Source: Rhizobium sp. 007 (GTDB lineage Bacteria; Pseudomonadota; Alphaproteobacteria; Rhizobiales; Rhizobiaceae). From it: DNA of 64,000 nucleotides. This document shows positions 17,633 to 26,578 of this stretch, piece by piece; within the stretch, counting starts at the first letter, position 1; every line of letters begins with the position of its first letter. Below the pieces are notes generated by a model. That model did no database searches and was not told the DNA's origin. It worked only from the letters and a program-made list of their open reading frames with translations. The stretch covers positions 3,554,501 through 3,618,500 of the forward strand of contig NZ_CP064187.1 in assembly GCF_015353075.1 (NCBI RefSeq), given 5' to 3'. Position numbers and translations under genes: made by a program.

Positions 17633-18586
17633 ATGAAGGATCTGAGCCGCGTCCACGTGGAAGCCTTTCTCGAGATGATGAGTGCAGAGCGAGGTGCTGC
17701 CGTGAACACGCTGCAGTCCTACGAGCGCGATCTGGACGACCTCCATGCATTCCTGAACGGCAAAAGCGTGCGGCTGACCGAAGCGGCCTCCGGCGATCTC
17801 GCTGCCTACCTCTCCTCGCTCTCGAAACGGGGCTTCAAGTCCTCGTCCCAGGCCCGCCGGCTGGCAGCCATGCGGCAATTCTACAAGTTCCTTTATGCCG
17901 AAGGCCTGCGGGTAGATGACCCGACGGGCGTTCTCGACGCGCCGAAGAAGGCGCGAGCTCTGCCAAAGACAATGGGCGTCGAGGAGGTGACGCGACTACT
18001 GACACAGGCCGAAACCGAAGCCAACAATCCCGCGGACGGCCAATTGCAGCGCCGGCGGATGTTGGCGCTTCTGGAGCTGCTTTACGCGACAGGAATGCGC
18101 GTCAGCGAGCTCGTTTCGCTGCCGGCACGCGTTCTCGACCAAGAAGGGCGTTTCCTGATCATTCGCGGTAAAGGCAACAAGGAGCGGCTCGTACCTCTAT
18201 CTCAATCGGCAATCGCTGCACTCAAGGCCTATGGCCGGTCGCTCGCAGAAGAGAACGCCAAGACGAAGGATCCGGTTGATAGTCCATGGCTTTTTCCGGC
18301 AGCCTCCAAGGAAGGCTATCTGCCCCGCCAGGTTTTTGCCCGGGAGCTGAAAAACCTCGCGATCCGTGCCGGATTGACGCCATCAATGATCTCGCCGCAC
18401 GTCATGCGTCACGCCTTTGCAAGCCATCTTCTTGCTAACGGTGCCGACCTTCGCGTAGTTCAAGAACTCCTCGGACATTCCGACATTTCGACGACACAGA
18501 TCTATACGCATGTCCTTGAAGAAAGGCTGCAGCAACTGGTTCAGACGCATCACCCCCTTGCCAAACAGGCGAAAAAGCACGAATAG
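17633..18586 (+). CDS. xerD: Site-specific tyrosine recombinase XerD
   Basis: A 317-residue recombinase that, with XerC, resolves chromosome dimers at dif under FtsK control. The N-terminal SAM-like DNA-binding domain starts [27 protein letters not shown] (not fully quoted elsewhere), and the catalytic domain has the Arg in ATGMRVSEL, Lys in [39 protein letters not shown] with the nucleophilic Tyr. All six active-site positions are present. Size and lack of flanking attachment sites mark it as the housekeeping enzyme, not a phage integrase. Confidence 0.95.
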   Translation: MKDLSRVHVEAFLEMMSAERGAAVNTLQSYERDLDDLHAFLNGKSVRLTEAASGDLAAYLSSLSKRGFKSSSQARRLAAMRQFYKFLYAEGLRVDDPTGVLDAPKKARALPKTMGVEEVTRLLTQAETEANNPADGQLQRRRMLALLELLYATGMRVSELVSLPARVLDQEGRFLIIRGKGNKERLVPLSQSAIAALKAYGRSLAEENAKTKDPVDSPWLFPAASKEGYLPRQVFARELKNLAIRAGLTPSMISPHVMRHAFASHLLANGADLRVVQELLGHSDISTTQIYTHVLEERLQQLVQTHHPLAKQAKKHE

Positions 18587-18648
18587 GACCGGCGACATGG
18601 GGCAAGGCCAGCAAGATGCCCCGGGCACAAGGAACGGAAACGCACCTC

Positions 18649-19605
18649 ATGCACAACTATCTCGACTTCGAAAAGCCGATCTCCGACCTCGAAGGCAAGA
18701 TCATCGAACTGAAGAAGCTCGCTTCCGAAGACGAGAGCATCGATACGTCCGATGAGGTCGGCAGGCTGGAGGTTCGCGTTCGCGAAGCGATGGTCGATAT
18801 CTATTCCAAGCTCAACGCCTGGCAAAAGACGCAGGTTGCTCGCCATCCGCAGCGCCCGCACTTCGTCGATTATGCAAAAATTCTCTTCCAGGAGTTCACG
18901 CCGCTCGCCGGCGACCGCAAGTTCTCCGAGGACGCGGCGATCCAGGCAGGCCTTGCACGCTTTCGCGGCCAGCCGATTGCCGTCATAGGCCAGGAAAAGG
19001 GCAGCGATACCAAGAGCCGACTGAAGCACAATTTCGGCAGCGCCCGCCCTGAAGGCTATCGCAAGGCGATCCGCATTCTTGAAATGGCTGACCGTTTCGG
19101 CCTTCCGGTCGTCACCCTCGTCGATACCGCTGGCGCTTATCCAGGCGTGGGCGCTGAAGAGCGCGGCCAGGCTGAAGCAATCGCGCGCTCGACGGAAATG
19201 TGCCTTGGCGTGAAAGTGCCGATCATCTCCGTCATCATCGGCGAAGGGGGCTCCGGCGGCGCAATTGCGATCGCGACCGGAAACAAGGTCTATATGCTCG
19301 AGCATTCGATCTACAGCGTGATCTCACCGGAAGGCGCGGCCTCCATTCTATGGCGAGATTCGACCCGCGCCAGGGAAGCAGCCACCAACATGAAGATCAC
19401 CGCCGAGGACCTGAAGTCGCTTAGCATCATCGACGGCATCATTCCCGAACCGCTCGGCGGCGCGCATCGCGATCCGGGAAGCGTCATCGCCGCCACCGGC
19501 GATGTCATCGCCAGCGCCCTTGCCGAACTTTCGCCGCGTTCCGGCGAACAGCTGCGCAACGACCGCCGCCAGAAATTCCTCGCCATGGGCCGGAATCTCG
19601 CATAA
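18649..19605 (+). CDS. accA: Acetyl-CoA carboxylase carboxyltransferase subunit alpha
   Basis: A 318-residue cytosolic protein. With AccD it transfers the carboxyl group from biotin-AccB to acetyl-CoA, the first step of fatty acid synthesis. The crotonase-like core contains [21 protein letters not shown] and [15 protein letters not shown], both hallmarks of AccA. I chose ATG 18649 ([18 protein letters not shown]), the usual rhizobial N-terminus; an ATG at 18616 has an AAGGAA behind it but would add 11 unusual residues. The gene follows xerD by 62 bases. Confidence 0.96.
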   Translation: MHNYLDFEKPISDLEGKIIELKKLASEDESIDTSDEVGRLEVRVREAMVDIYSKLNAWQKTQVARHPQRPHFVDYAKILFQEFTPLAGDRKFSEDAAIQAGLARFRGQPIAVIGQEKGSDTKSRLKHNFGSARPEGYRKAIRILEMADRFGLPVVTLVDTAGAYPGVGAEERGQAEAIARSTEMCLGVKVPIISVIIGEGGSGGAIAIATGNKVYMLEHSIYSVISPEGAASILWRDSTRAREAATNMKITAEDLKSLSIIDGIIPEPLGGAHRDPGSVIAATGDVIASALAELSPRSGEQLRNDRRQKFLAMGRNLA

Positions 19606-19695
19606 CTCCCAGCATACGTGACCGGATTGCGGCCAAACCTTGGCCACAATAATGTTATCTGTAACAGTCGCGCTTGCGGGATATCCTTGGGCAAG

Positions 19696-19737
19696 TCATA
19701 GGCTGGTAAGAAATTGTGAAGTATAAGCCGCCTATGA
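19696..19737. promoter_or_regulatory. Inverted repeat in the leader of the L,D-transpeptidase gene
   Basis: TCATAGGC at 19696-19703 and GCCTATGA at 19730-19737 are a perfect 8-base inverted repeat with 26 bases between. The site lies 66 bases before the ATG at 19803. It could fold as an RNA stem-loop in the leader or be a spaced operator. There is no T run, so it is not an obvious terminator. Confidence 0.35.
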
Positions 19738-19802
19738 TTCTGGGATCGCCCGGACTCATGGACGCGGATCGGGTCGTATCGATTTAATGGGCTTGTTGGG
19801 AA

Positions 19803-21041
19803 ATGCGCATTCGTCATTTTGCCTATGTTTCGCTGATGGCGCTGGCTCTTGCCGGCTGCAACGACGCTTTGGACGTCACCCATACTGATCTGTCGAAGGT
19901 CAAGAACAAGGTTGAGCAACCTCTGCCGGCACGTATCCTCGCCGATATGAGAACGAAAGGCATGGACCGCAATTCCCCGATCATGATCCGTATCTTCAAG
20001 GAAGAAGGCGCTCTCGAAGTTTGGAAGGCAAAGACGGACAACCGCTTCGACAAGATCGCGGATTACAAGATCTGCGCGTGGTCCGGCCGGCTGGGCCCGA
20101 AGGTCAAGACTGGCGACCGGCAGGCGCCGGAGGGCTTCTACAACCTGACACGGGCGAACCTGAACCCGAACTCCAAATATTATCTGGCGATCAACACCGG
20201 CTTTCCGAACCGATACGACGTCATCAACGGCCGCACAGGCTCCGACTTGATGATCCACGGCGCATGTTCGTCTTCCGGCTGCTATTCGATGACCGACGAG
20301 CAGGTTCTGGAAATCTACGCTTTCGCGCGTGATGCCTTCAAAGGCGGCCAGGCAACCGTTCAGCTGCAGGCTTTTCCCTTCCGCATGACGGCGGAAAACA
20401 TGTTCAAGCATCGCCTGAACCAGAACTATGACTTCTGGAAGATGCTGAAGGTCGGCTACGACAATTTCGAGGTCACCAAGCGTCCGCCGGAAGTGAATGT
20501 CTGCGAGAAGAAATATGTCTTCAACCAGCAGTTAGCGCAGGGCAGCGCCGCCTTCAATCCGGCAGGCCAGTGCCCAGCGATGTCCACGCCTCCAGCGCTA
20601 GCGTCAGCACTTGCTGCCTATAACAAAACATACGCGACCGACTTCGCCAGGGCCGAAAGGAAATTCGACGGTATGGCTTGGTACGACCCAACCGAAGCCG
20701 AGCGTAAAGCCGTCGTCGCCAAGCAGCGCAAGGGCCGTGAACTCGCTTATGCTCCGACCGGCACGTCGCTGGAGGCAGGCCGCATGGTCAAGGTAGCCGA
20801 ACTTGAGGAAATGATGTCGAAGCCCGCTGCACCCGCGGCAAATGCGACGGCGACCGCCGCTGCAACACCGGCACCGGCAGCAGCACCTGCTCAGAACAAT
20901 GCGACGGCTGTTGCAGCGGTTGTACCTGCCAATGTCCCCGTTCCGACGCAGAATCCTCTGGCCTTTGCGCCGGAACCGCCTCCGCAGGAAACGGCAGAAG
21001 CCACCAAGAAGCCGTTCTGGAAATTCTGGGCCAGGAACTGA
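19803..21041 (+). CDS. L,D-transpeptidase family lipoprotein (YafK-like)
   Basis: A 412-residue protein. The lipobox LAGC at residues 16-19 predicts a lipid-anchored envelope protein. The L,D-transpeptidase (YkuD) domain spans about residues 55-185, with the catalytic motif HGACSSSGCYSMTD at 152-165 and the nucleophile Cys160. Such enzymes make 3-3 crosslinks in peptidoglycan or link proteins to it; YafK-like members release Braun lipoprotein in E. coli. The C-terminal third ends with an Ala/Pro/Thr-rich linker (about residues 335-390). The next gene begins 5 bases downstream. Confidence 0.9.
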   Translation: MRIRHFAYVSLMALALAGCNDALDVTHTDLSKVKNKVEQPLPARILADMRTKGMDRNSPIMIRIFKEEGALEVWKAKTDNRFDKIADYKICAWSGRLGPKVKTGDRQAPEGFYNLTRANLNPNSKYYLAINTGFPNRYDVINGRTGSDLMIHGACSSSGCYSMTDEQVLEIYAFARDAFKGGQATVQLQAFPFRMTAENMFKHRLNQNYDFWKMLKVGYDNFEVTKRPPEVNVCEKKYVFNQQLAQGSAAFNPAGQCPAMSTPPALASALAAYNKTYATDFARAERKFDGMAWYDPTEAERKAVVAKQRKGRELAYAPTGTSLEAGRMVKVAELEEMMSKPAAPAANATATAAATPAPAAAPAQNNATAVAAVVPANVPVPTQNPLAFAPEPPPQETAEATKKPFWKFWARN

Positions 21042-21046
21042 GCGGC

Positions 21047-21271
21047 TTGGACGCCTTTTCCTATGACCTGCGCGGCCTGAAATGCCCCCTACCCGTGCTG
21101 AAGACCCGCCGCAAGCTTTCTTCCATGACAAGCGGCGCGCTGATTCGGGTAGAAACGACCGACCCGCTGGCTGGGATCGACATCCCTCATTTCTGTAAGG
21201 AAGACGGCCACGCGTTACTGGAAACGGTGAAAACCGAAACCGGTCACCGTTTCCTGATCCGCAAGCGATAA
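21047..21271 (+). CDS. TusA/SirA-family sulfur-carrier protein
   Basis: A 74-residue protein with the TusA motif LRGLKCPLPVLKTR; Cys13 of the CPxP motif is the expected persulfide-carrying residue. The family moves sulfur for tRNA thiolation and cofactor synthesis in the cytosol. No ATG is available; the TTG at 21047 has AGGA 9 bases upstream (21034-21037) and gives MDAFSYDLRG. It starts 5 bases after the L,D-transpeptidase stop, so the two are cotranscribed, although their functions do not obviously connect. Confidence 0.87.
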   Translation: MDAFSYDLRGLKCPLPVLKTRRKLSSMTSGALIRVETTDPLAGIDIPHFCKEDGHALLETVKTETGHRFLIRKR

Positions 21272-21273
21272 TC

Positions 21274-22413
21274 TCAGATCTTCAAGCCAGGAATGGCGAG
21301 CGGATTGTCGTTGAGAGCCGCGCGATCGGGCGTGTCGATCCGCGGCTTCCCGAGGAATGCATCGAAGAGGTTCTTCACGAAATCCTCCGGCAGATCCTTG
21401 GTGATCAGTACCATGCGCGTGCGCCGGTCGACCGGATCCGGCCAGGCCGGGAGGCGCACCGGCGGGTGAAAGATATTCTGCACGCCATGCAGGACCAGAG
21501 GCCTCTCCGGCCTGTCCGAAACGGCAACGATGGCCTTCATGCGCAGCAGCTTTTCGCCATGCGCGGAGCGCAACAGGTCGATGAACATCTCGAGCGCCAT
21601 CGGCTCGATCGGCTTGTCTTCGACAATCGAGAAGGACCGGATCGACGCATCGTGACGGTTCACATCATGGGGATCTTGGTGGTCATGACCATGATGGTGG
21701 TGGTGATCGTGGCCATGATGGTGATGGTCATCATGCTCGTCTTCGTCGCGAAGCCAGCGGCTGACGTCGGCGATCTTCGTTGCCGGGTTGTATAGACCGT
21801 TTACGAAAATCTCCGCGCTACCGGCGGGCGCGCTGTCAGCATCCATCGGCACCGCGCGCGGATTGAGGTGACGCAGCCGCGCCTCCAGCACCGGCAACAG
21901 CTCGGCGGATGCCATCGCCTGCTTCGACACGATGAGGCGATCGGCGACTGCGACTTGCCGGCGCGCCTCCTCATGATTGGTGAGCGTCTGAAGACCATTG
22001 ACTGCGTCAACGACCGTGACAACGCCGTCGAGCTCAAAATTGGTGGCGATAATCGGGTTGCCCATGATCGCCTGCATGACCGGCGCCGGATCGGCAAGGC
22101 CGGTAGTCTCGATCACGACACGTTTCACGGGCTTGACCCGGCCGGTCTGCACCGCATCCATGAGGTTTGCCAGCGTATCGACGAGCTCGCCGCGCACTGT
22201 GCAGCAAAGGCAGCCGTCAGAAAGCTCGATGATCGCATCGCCCGAGCTTTCGACGAGCAGATGGTCGATGCCGACATCGCCGAATTCGTTGATGATAACT
22301 GCGGCATCCTTCATCGCCGGATCCTTGAGGATGCGGTTCAGCAAGGTTGACTTACCGGCGCCAAGAAAGCCGGTCAGGATCGTGACCGGGATTGTGTCGT
22401 GATGACTGCTCAT
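21274..22413 (-). CDS. CobW/COG0523-family GTPase with His-rich metal loop
   Basis: A 379-residue P-loop GTPase. Walker A GFLGAGKST is at residues 15-23, the metal-binding CLCC motif is at 68-71, and a loop at about 225-250 has 15 or more histidines, typical of zinc chaperones of the G3E family. The C-terminal CobW_C domain follows. Despite the name there is no cobalamin context here; the gene lies 10 bases behind a DD-carboxypeptidase gene, and a role in delivering metal, probably zinc, is inferred from the His loop and CxCC. ATG 22413 is preferred to a longer frame from 22536 that overlaps dacF. Confidence 0.9.
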   Translation of the reverse strand: MSSHHDTIPVTILTGFLGAGKSTLLNRILKDPAMKDAAVIINEFGDVGIDHLLVESSGDAIIELSDGCLCCTVRGELVDTLANLMDAVQTGRVKPVKRVVIETTGLADPAPVMQAIMGNPIIATNFELDGVVTVVDAVNGLQTLTNHEEARRQVAVADRLIVSKQAMASAELLPVLEARLRHLNPRAVPMDADSAPAGSAEIFVNGLYNPATKIADVSRWLRDEDEHDDHHHHGHDHHHHHGHDHQDPHDVNRHDASIRSFSIVEDKPIEPMALEMFIDLLRSAHGEKLLRMKAIVAVSDRPERPLVLHGVQNIFHPPVRLPAWPDPVDRRTRMVLITKDLPEDFVKNLFDAFLGKPRIDTPDRAALNDNPLAIPGLKI

Positions 22414-22423
22414 TTTCTTTGCC

Positions 22424-23527
22424 TTAGAAGGACGTCGGGCGCGGCAGCGGTACCGGCACATTGGCAAGGTCGCCGATTGCCTCGGCCTTTGCCATCTTGT
22501 CCGGCTGGACTTCCTGTCCTGGAATGAGGCCGGCAAAGACGTAACGCGGCTCGTGATCCATTTCCTGGATATAGGGCGACTGCACTTTCATGCGGCCGAC
22601 CTCGTCGCGCGTTTCGCTGCGCACCTTGGCACCCTTTGCGCTGCAGATATCGGCGCTCACGTCGGTGACCTGATCCTGCCCCAGTCCGTAGGGTTTCAAC
22701 GAACCCAAGGTATCGACTGCGGGAAACTGTGCCGTAAAGCCCTTCTGCAACAGGTTCGCCGTCGCATCCGCACGCGCCGCGAGGCTGTCTGTGCCCAGAA
22801 CGACTGAAATGATGGTGCGGCCGTTACGGGTCGCCGAACCGATCTGGTTGAAGCCCGACGCGCAGATGAAACCGGTCTTCATGCCGTCCGCACCGGCGAA
22901 ACGGCCGATCAGCAGATTGATATTCGGCGTGTTGGTCTTGCCGTTGGTAAAGCCTTCAAGAGCGAAATAGCCCGCATATTGCGGGAAGTCACGCCGTAGC
23001 GCGACCGTCAGGACTGCGAGATCGCGCGCCGTCGTATATTGGCCCCTGCCTGGCAGGCCGTTCGGATTGACAAAATGCGAATCCGACATGCCGAGCTTTG
23101 CTGCATCGGAATTCATGCGCAGGACAAAGGCATCCTGGGTACCAGCGACGGCCTCTGCCACGGCAACCGCGACGTCATTCGCCGACTTGATCATGAGGAT
23201 CTTCAACGCGCTGTCGAGCGTCAGCTTCTGCCCCGGCTTGTAATACATTTTCGCAGCCGGCTGGGCAGCCGCCTGCTTGCTGATGACGATCGGCGTTTCG
23301 AGGCTGATCTCGCCGGCGCGGATTGCATTGAACACCGTATAGGCCGTCATCAGCTTCGTCAGCGATGCCGGGTACCATTTGCGAAAGGCTTCCTCATGCT
23401 CCAGCACGCGGCCACTTTGGACATCGACGAGGATATGCGGATTGGCCTGCGCCAGCGGAACCGAGAAGAAAAAAGCGGCGGTAGCGGTGGCTGCGAGTGA
23501 AATCAAACGTTTCTGGCGCGTTGACAC
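22424..23527 (-). CDS. D-alanyl-D-alanine carboxypeptidase (DacF/PBP5-6 type)
   Basis: A 367-residue penicillin-binding protein with a signal peptide (residues 1-28, ending PLAQA). All three active-site motifs are seen: SLTK at 55-58, SAN at 115-117 and KTG at 217-219. It trims the terminal D-Ala from peptidoglycan pentapeptides in the periplasm. A C-terminal region of about 90 residues follows the catalytic domain. It is the first gene of a unit with the CobW-type GTPase. These enzymes can be penicillin-sensitive; no resistance inference is made. Confidence 0.92.
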   Translation of the reverse strand: MSTRQKRLISLAATATAAFFFSVPLAQANPHILVDVQSGRVLEHEEAFRKWYPASLTKLMTAYTVFNAIRAGEISLETPIVISKQAAAQPAAKMYYKPGQKLTLDSALKILMIKSANDVAVAVAEAVAGTQDAFVLRMNSDAAKLGMSDSHFVNPNGLPGRGQYTTARDLAVLTVALRRDFPQYAGYFALEGFTNGKTNTPNINLLIGRFAGADGMKTGFICASGFNQIGSATRNGRTIISVVLGTDSLAARADATANLLQKGFTAQFPAVDTLGSLKPYGLGQDQVTDVSADICSAKGAKVRSETRDEVGRMKVQSPYIQEMDHEPRYVFAGLIPGQEVQPDKMAKAEAIGDLANVPVPLPRPTSF

Positions 23528-23678
23528 GGTTCGTCCCTAAGATGTCCGGAAATCTCGAAAGCTTCACCTATTTAGCTTATATGGCCATGACATGGCAAAG
23601 GTCATTGAATAAGTTATTTCCGCGGCGCAGCATTGCGCAAGCCGCCGGACAACCCGATTTCGCGACAGGAAGCTACGT

Positions 23679-24842
23679 ATGCCGATTTTGAACAGAGCCG
23701 CTGAAATGCAAGCCGAAGTGGCCGAATGGCGCCGCTATATCCACGCCCGGCCGGAGCTTCTTTTCGCGGTCGAAAACACGGCGGCCTTCGTTGCCGGCAA
23801 GCTCAGGGAGTTCGGCGTTGACGAAATTGTGACCGGCATCGGCCGCACCGGCGTGGTCGGCCTGATCAAGGGCAAGGGAGAGGGCAGCCGTACGATCGGC
23901 CTCCGCGCCGACATGGACGCCCTGCCGCTGACGGAGATCACCGGCAAGCCCTGGGCCTCGACGACGCCCGGAAAGATGCATGCCTGCGGACATGACGGCC
24001 ACACGGCAATGCTGCTCGGCGCCGCGAAATATCTTGCCGAGACCCGCAACTTCAACGGCAACATCGCCGTAATCTTCCAGCCGGCCGAAGAGGGCGGCGG
24101 TGGCGGCAACCTGATGGTCCAGGACGGCATGATGGAGCGCTTCAGTATCGAGGAGGTCTACGGGATGCATAATCTGCCGGGCCTTCCCGTCGGGCAGTTC
24201 GCCATCCGCCAAGGCGCGATCATGGCGGCAACGGACGAGTTCACGGTGACGATCAAGGGCCTCGGCGGTCATGCCGCCCAGCCGCACCGGACGATCGACC
24301 CGATTGCGATCGGTGCGCAGATCGTCACCAACCTGCAGATGATCGCTTCGCGCAGCGCCGATCCACTGCGTTCTGTCGTCGTCTCGGTTACCAAGTTCAA
24401 TGCGGGTTTCGCCCACAACGTCATTCCGAATGATGCGCAGATCGCCGGCACGATCCGCACGCTCGACGCCGAAGTCCGTGATCTGGCGGAAACACGCCTG
24501 AAGCAGATCATCAACGGCCTAGCCGCTGCCCATGGCGCGCAGGCCGATATCAGTTTCCACCGCAACTATCCCGTCACCGTCAACCATGCCACGGAGACCA
24601 CCCATGCGATTGCCATCGCCAGCGACATAGCGGGCGCGGCAAACGTCAATTCTGAAATCGATCCGATGATGGGAGGCGAGGATTTCTCCTACATGCTCAA
24701 CGCCCGTCCCGGCGCTTTCATCTTCATCGGCAACGGCGACGGCGCAGGCCTTCATAATCCGGCCTATGATTTTAACGACGAAGTCATTGCCCACGGCATC
24801 TCTTATTGGGTCCGCCTTGCCGAACAGCGTTTGGGCGCGTGA
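23679..24842 (+). CDS. M20-family amidohydrolase (hippurate hydrolase type)
   Basis: A 387-residue cytosolic metalloenzyme. GLRADMDALPL, HACGHDGHTAMLLGAA, FQPAEEGGGGG, and GLGGHAAQPHRT, together with GGEDFSYM near the C-terminus, are the M20D (HipO/YxeP/IAA-amino acid hydrolase) signature. The metal ligands His, Asp, Glu and the Cys of ACGHDGH are present. It removes an acyl or amide group from an N-acylated amino acid; the true substrate is unknown. An intrinsic terminator follows directly, so it is a single-gene unit. Confidence 0.9.
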   Translation: MPILNRAAEMQAEVAEWRRYIHARPELLFAVENTAAFVAGKLREFGVDEIVTGIGRTGVVGLIKGKGEGSRTIGLRADMDALPLTEITGKPWASTTPGKMHACGHDGHTAMLLGAAKYLAETRNFNGNIAVIFQPAEEGGGGGNLMVQDGMMERFSIEEVYGMHNLPGLPVGQFAIRQGAIMAATDEFTVTIKGLGGHAAQPHRTIDPIAIGAQIVTNLQMIASRSADPLRSVVVSVTKFNAGFAHNVIPNDAQIAGTIRTLDAEVRDLAETRLKQIINGLAAAHGAQADISFHRNYPVTVNHATETTHAIAIASDIAGAANVNSEIDPMMGGEDFSYMLNARPGAFIFIGNGDGAGLHNPAYDFNDEVIAHGISYWVRLAEQRLGA

Positions 24843-24866
24843 AAATCTATACTCGATAAGAGGCTC

Positions 24867-24896
24867 AAAAAAGCTTGGCTTCCCGCCAAGCCTTTT
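24867..24896 (+). terminator. Intrinsic terminator after the M20 gene
   Basis: GCTTGGC at 24873-24879 pairs with GCCAAGC at 24885-24891, a perfect 7-bp stem with a 5-base loop, preceded by six A and followed by CTTTTG. It sits 30 bases after the stop and just before tRNA-Arg. Confidence 0.75.
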
Positions 24897-24914
24897 GTAT
24901 GCATGGCACAGAGT

Positions 24915-24991
24915 GGTCCCGTAGCTCAGCAGGATAGAGCATCAGATTCCTAATCTGGGGGTCGCGCGTTCGAATCGCGCCGGGATCACCA
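24915..24991 (+). tRNA. tRNA-Arg (anticodon CCT)
   Basis: A 77-base gene with CCA encoded at 24989-24991. The acceptor arms GGTCCCG (24915-24921) and CGGGATC (24981-24987) pair with one G-U. The anticodon loop TTCCTAA gives anticodon CCT, reading AGG, and the T arm GCGCG-TTCGAAT-CGCGC is complete. It is the only RNA gene seen in the window. No integrase or att duplication is next to it, so the locus does not look like an island boundary. Confidence 0.96.
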
Positions 24992-25027
24992 AAACATTCC
25001 GAGGAAGCCCTCAATGCGGATAGTGCC

Positions 25028-26578
25028 TCACTGAAGGGGCTTGCGAGGGCTGGCGGTGTGTTCCTTCACCACTTCATTTGAACTATCGATTTCCTGAAGC
25101 AAGACCTCATAGCCCCAAAGATTGGCGAGATGCTGCAGGACGAGCTTCGTATCGGCCTCCTGAAGAAACCAATCGTTCGTGACATTGTGGCGCAAGAGAA
25201 GGCGGCGGTCACCGGCAAGATCTACATCGACGATGTCTATTCCCGGGTCGATCCAGCCGATGTCGTATTCGCGGGAAAGCTGACGGCGGATGCGCCGATA
25301 GCCGCGTTCGTCGTGGATTGCCGAAACCAGAATTCCTTCTTCCTGCTCAGGGTCGTCGTAAAGATGGAAAAGGCGCAACTGGCGGATCAGGTTGGGGCTC
25401 AGGAACTGATTGATGAAACTCTCGTCCCGATAATCGGCCCAGATGTCACGCAGCACGGACATTGCATCGCCTTTTCCGGCAATGTCCGGGAACCACGCCC
25501 TGTCCTCTTCCGTCGGTGCCGTCACGATCCGCTCGATATCCTGCATCATTGCAAAACCCAGCGCATAGGGATTGAAGCCCGAGAAACGACGATCGTCGTA
25601 GTTGGGCTGGAACACGACATTGGCATGTGATTTCAGGAATTCGAGGAAGTTTCCGTCGCTGATCTGCCCGCGCTCATGAAGCCTGTTCATGATCCGGTAG
25701 TGGACGTAGGTGGCCGTTCCCTCGTTCATCACCTTGGTCTGGCGCTGCGGGTGAAAATACTGCGCGACATGGCGGACGATGCGCAAAATCTCACGCTGCC
25801 ATGGCTGCAGCAATGGCGCTGATTTTTCGAGGAAGTAGAGGATGTTGTCCTGAGGAAGGCCAAGGGCGAGGCGCCGCTTCTCCAGGCCGACATCGGCTGC
25901 CGTGCGCTTCTTGCCGGCGGGAACAGTGCGCCAAAGATCGTTGAACACCTGCTCTTCGTGGACGCGGCGCTCCTGCTCCCGCCGCTCCTCGTCACGAAGG
26001 TCGACCTTCGTCTTGCCGGCGTGCCGATGCACGCCATGCGACATCAGCGCGTGCGCGGCATCGAGCGTACGCTCGACCTCGACTTCGCCGTAGCGCTCCT
26101 CGCAGCGGGCGATGTAGCTCTTGGCGAAATTGAGGTAGTCGAGGATGCCATCGGCATCCGTCCAGAGCTGGAAGAGATAGTTGTTCTTGAAGAAGTGATT
26201 ATGTCCGAAAGCGGCGTGCGCGATGACCAAGGTCTGCATCGTCGCCGAGTTTTCCTCCATCAGATAGGAGATGCAGGGCGAACTGTTGATGACGATTTCA
26301 TAGGCAAGGTCGCGCATGCCGCGACGGTAGAAAGCCTCGTGATGGGCGAAATGCTTGCCGAAGGACCAATGGCGATAGAAGAGCGGCATGCCGGTCGATG
26401 AGTAGGCATCCAGCATCTGTTCCGAAGTGATGACCTCGATCTGATTTGGGTAGACATCCAGGCCGAGTTCGCCGAGCGCGATCTCCTCGCAGGCGTCGTG
26501 AACGCGCTGGAGCGTTGGAAAATCCCAGTCGGCGCCGTTAAACAGCAACCGCTCCTTTGACATCGACGTGGTCGTCAT
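25028..26578 (-). CDS. SpoVR family protein
   Basis: A 516-residue protein matching SpoVR throughout: YPNQIEVITSEQMLDAY, MPLFYRHWSFGKHF, YEIVINSSPCISYLMEENS and AHAAFGHNHFFKNN. ATG 26578 (MTTTSMSKERLLFNG) overlaps the stop of the yeaH-like gene by 4 bases, so prkA, yeaH and spoVR are one operon. In enterobacteria the same trio (yeaG-yeaH-ycgB) is induced by stationary phase and nitrogen starvation. The name comes from Bacillus sporulation; this organism does not sporulate. The biochemical role is unknown. A frame extension to 26779 lies inside yeaH and is rejected. Confidence 0.93.
   Translation of the reverse strand: MTTTSMSKERLLFNGADWDFPTLQRVHDACEEIALGELGLDVYPNQIEVITSEQMLDAYSSTGMPLFYRHWSFGKHFAHHEAFYRRGMRDLAYEIVINSSPCISYLMEENSATMQTLVIAHAAFGHNHFFKNNYLFQLWTDADGILDYLNFAKSYIARCEERYGEVEVERTLDAAHALMSHGVHRHAGKTKVDLRDEERREQERRVHEEQVFNDLWRTVPAGKKRTAADVGLEKRRLALGLPQDNILYFLEKSAPLLQPWQREILRIVRHVAQYFHPQRQTKVMNEGTATYVHYRIMNRLHERGQISDGNFLEFLKSHANVVFQPNYDDRRFSGFNPYALGFAMMQDIERIVTAPTEEDRAWFPDIAGKGDAMSVLRDIWADYRDESFINQFLSPNLIRQLRLFHLYDDPEQEEGILVSAIHDERGYRRIRRQLSREYDIGWIDPGIDIVDVDLAGDRRLLLRHNVTNDWFLQEADTKLVLQHLANLWGYEVLLQEIDSSNEVVKEHTASPRKPLQ

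Noticed and set aside
17633..18586. xerD as an integrase of a mobile element
   Set aside because: Sequence, size and context (aroK-xerD-accA) are those of the housekeeping dimer-resolution recombinase; no att repeats.
24915..24991. tRNA-Arg as an integration site for a genomic island
   Set aside because: Flanks on both sides are core genes; no integrase and no repeat of the tRNA 3' end seen.
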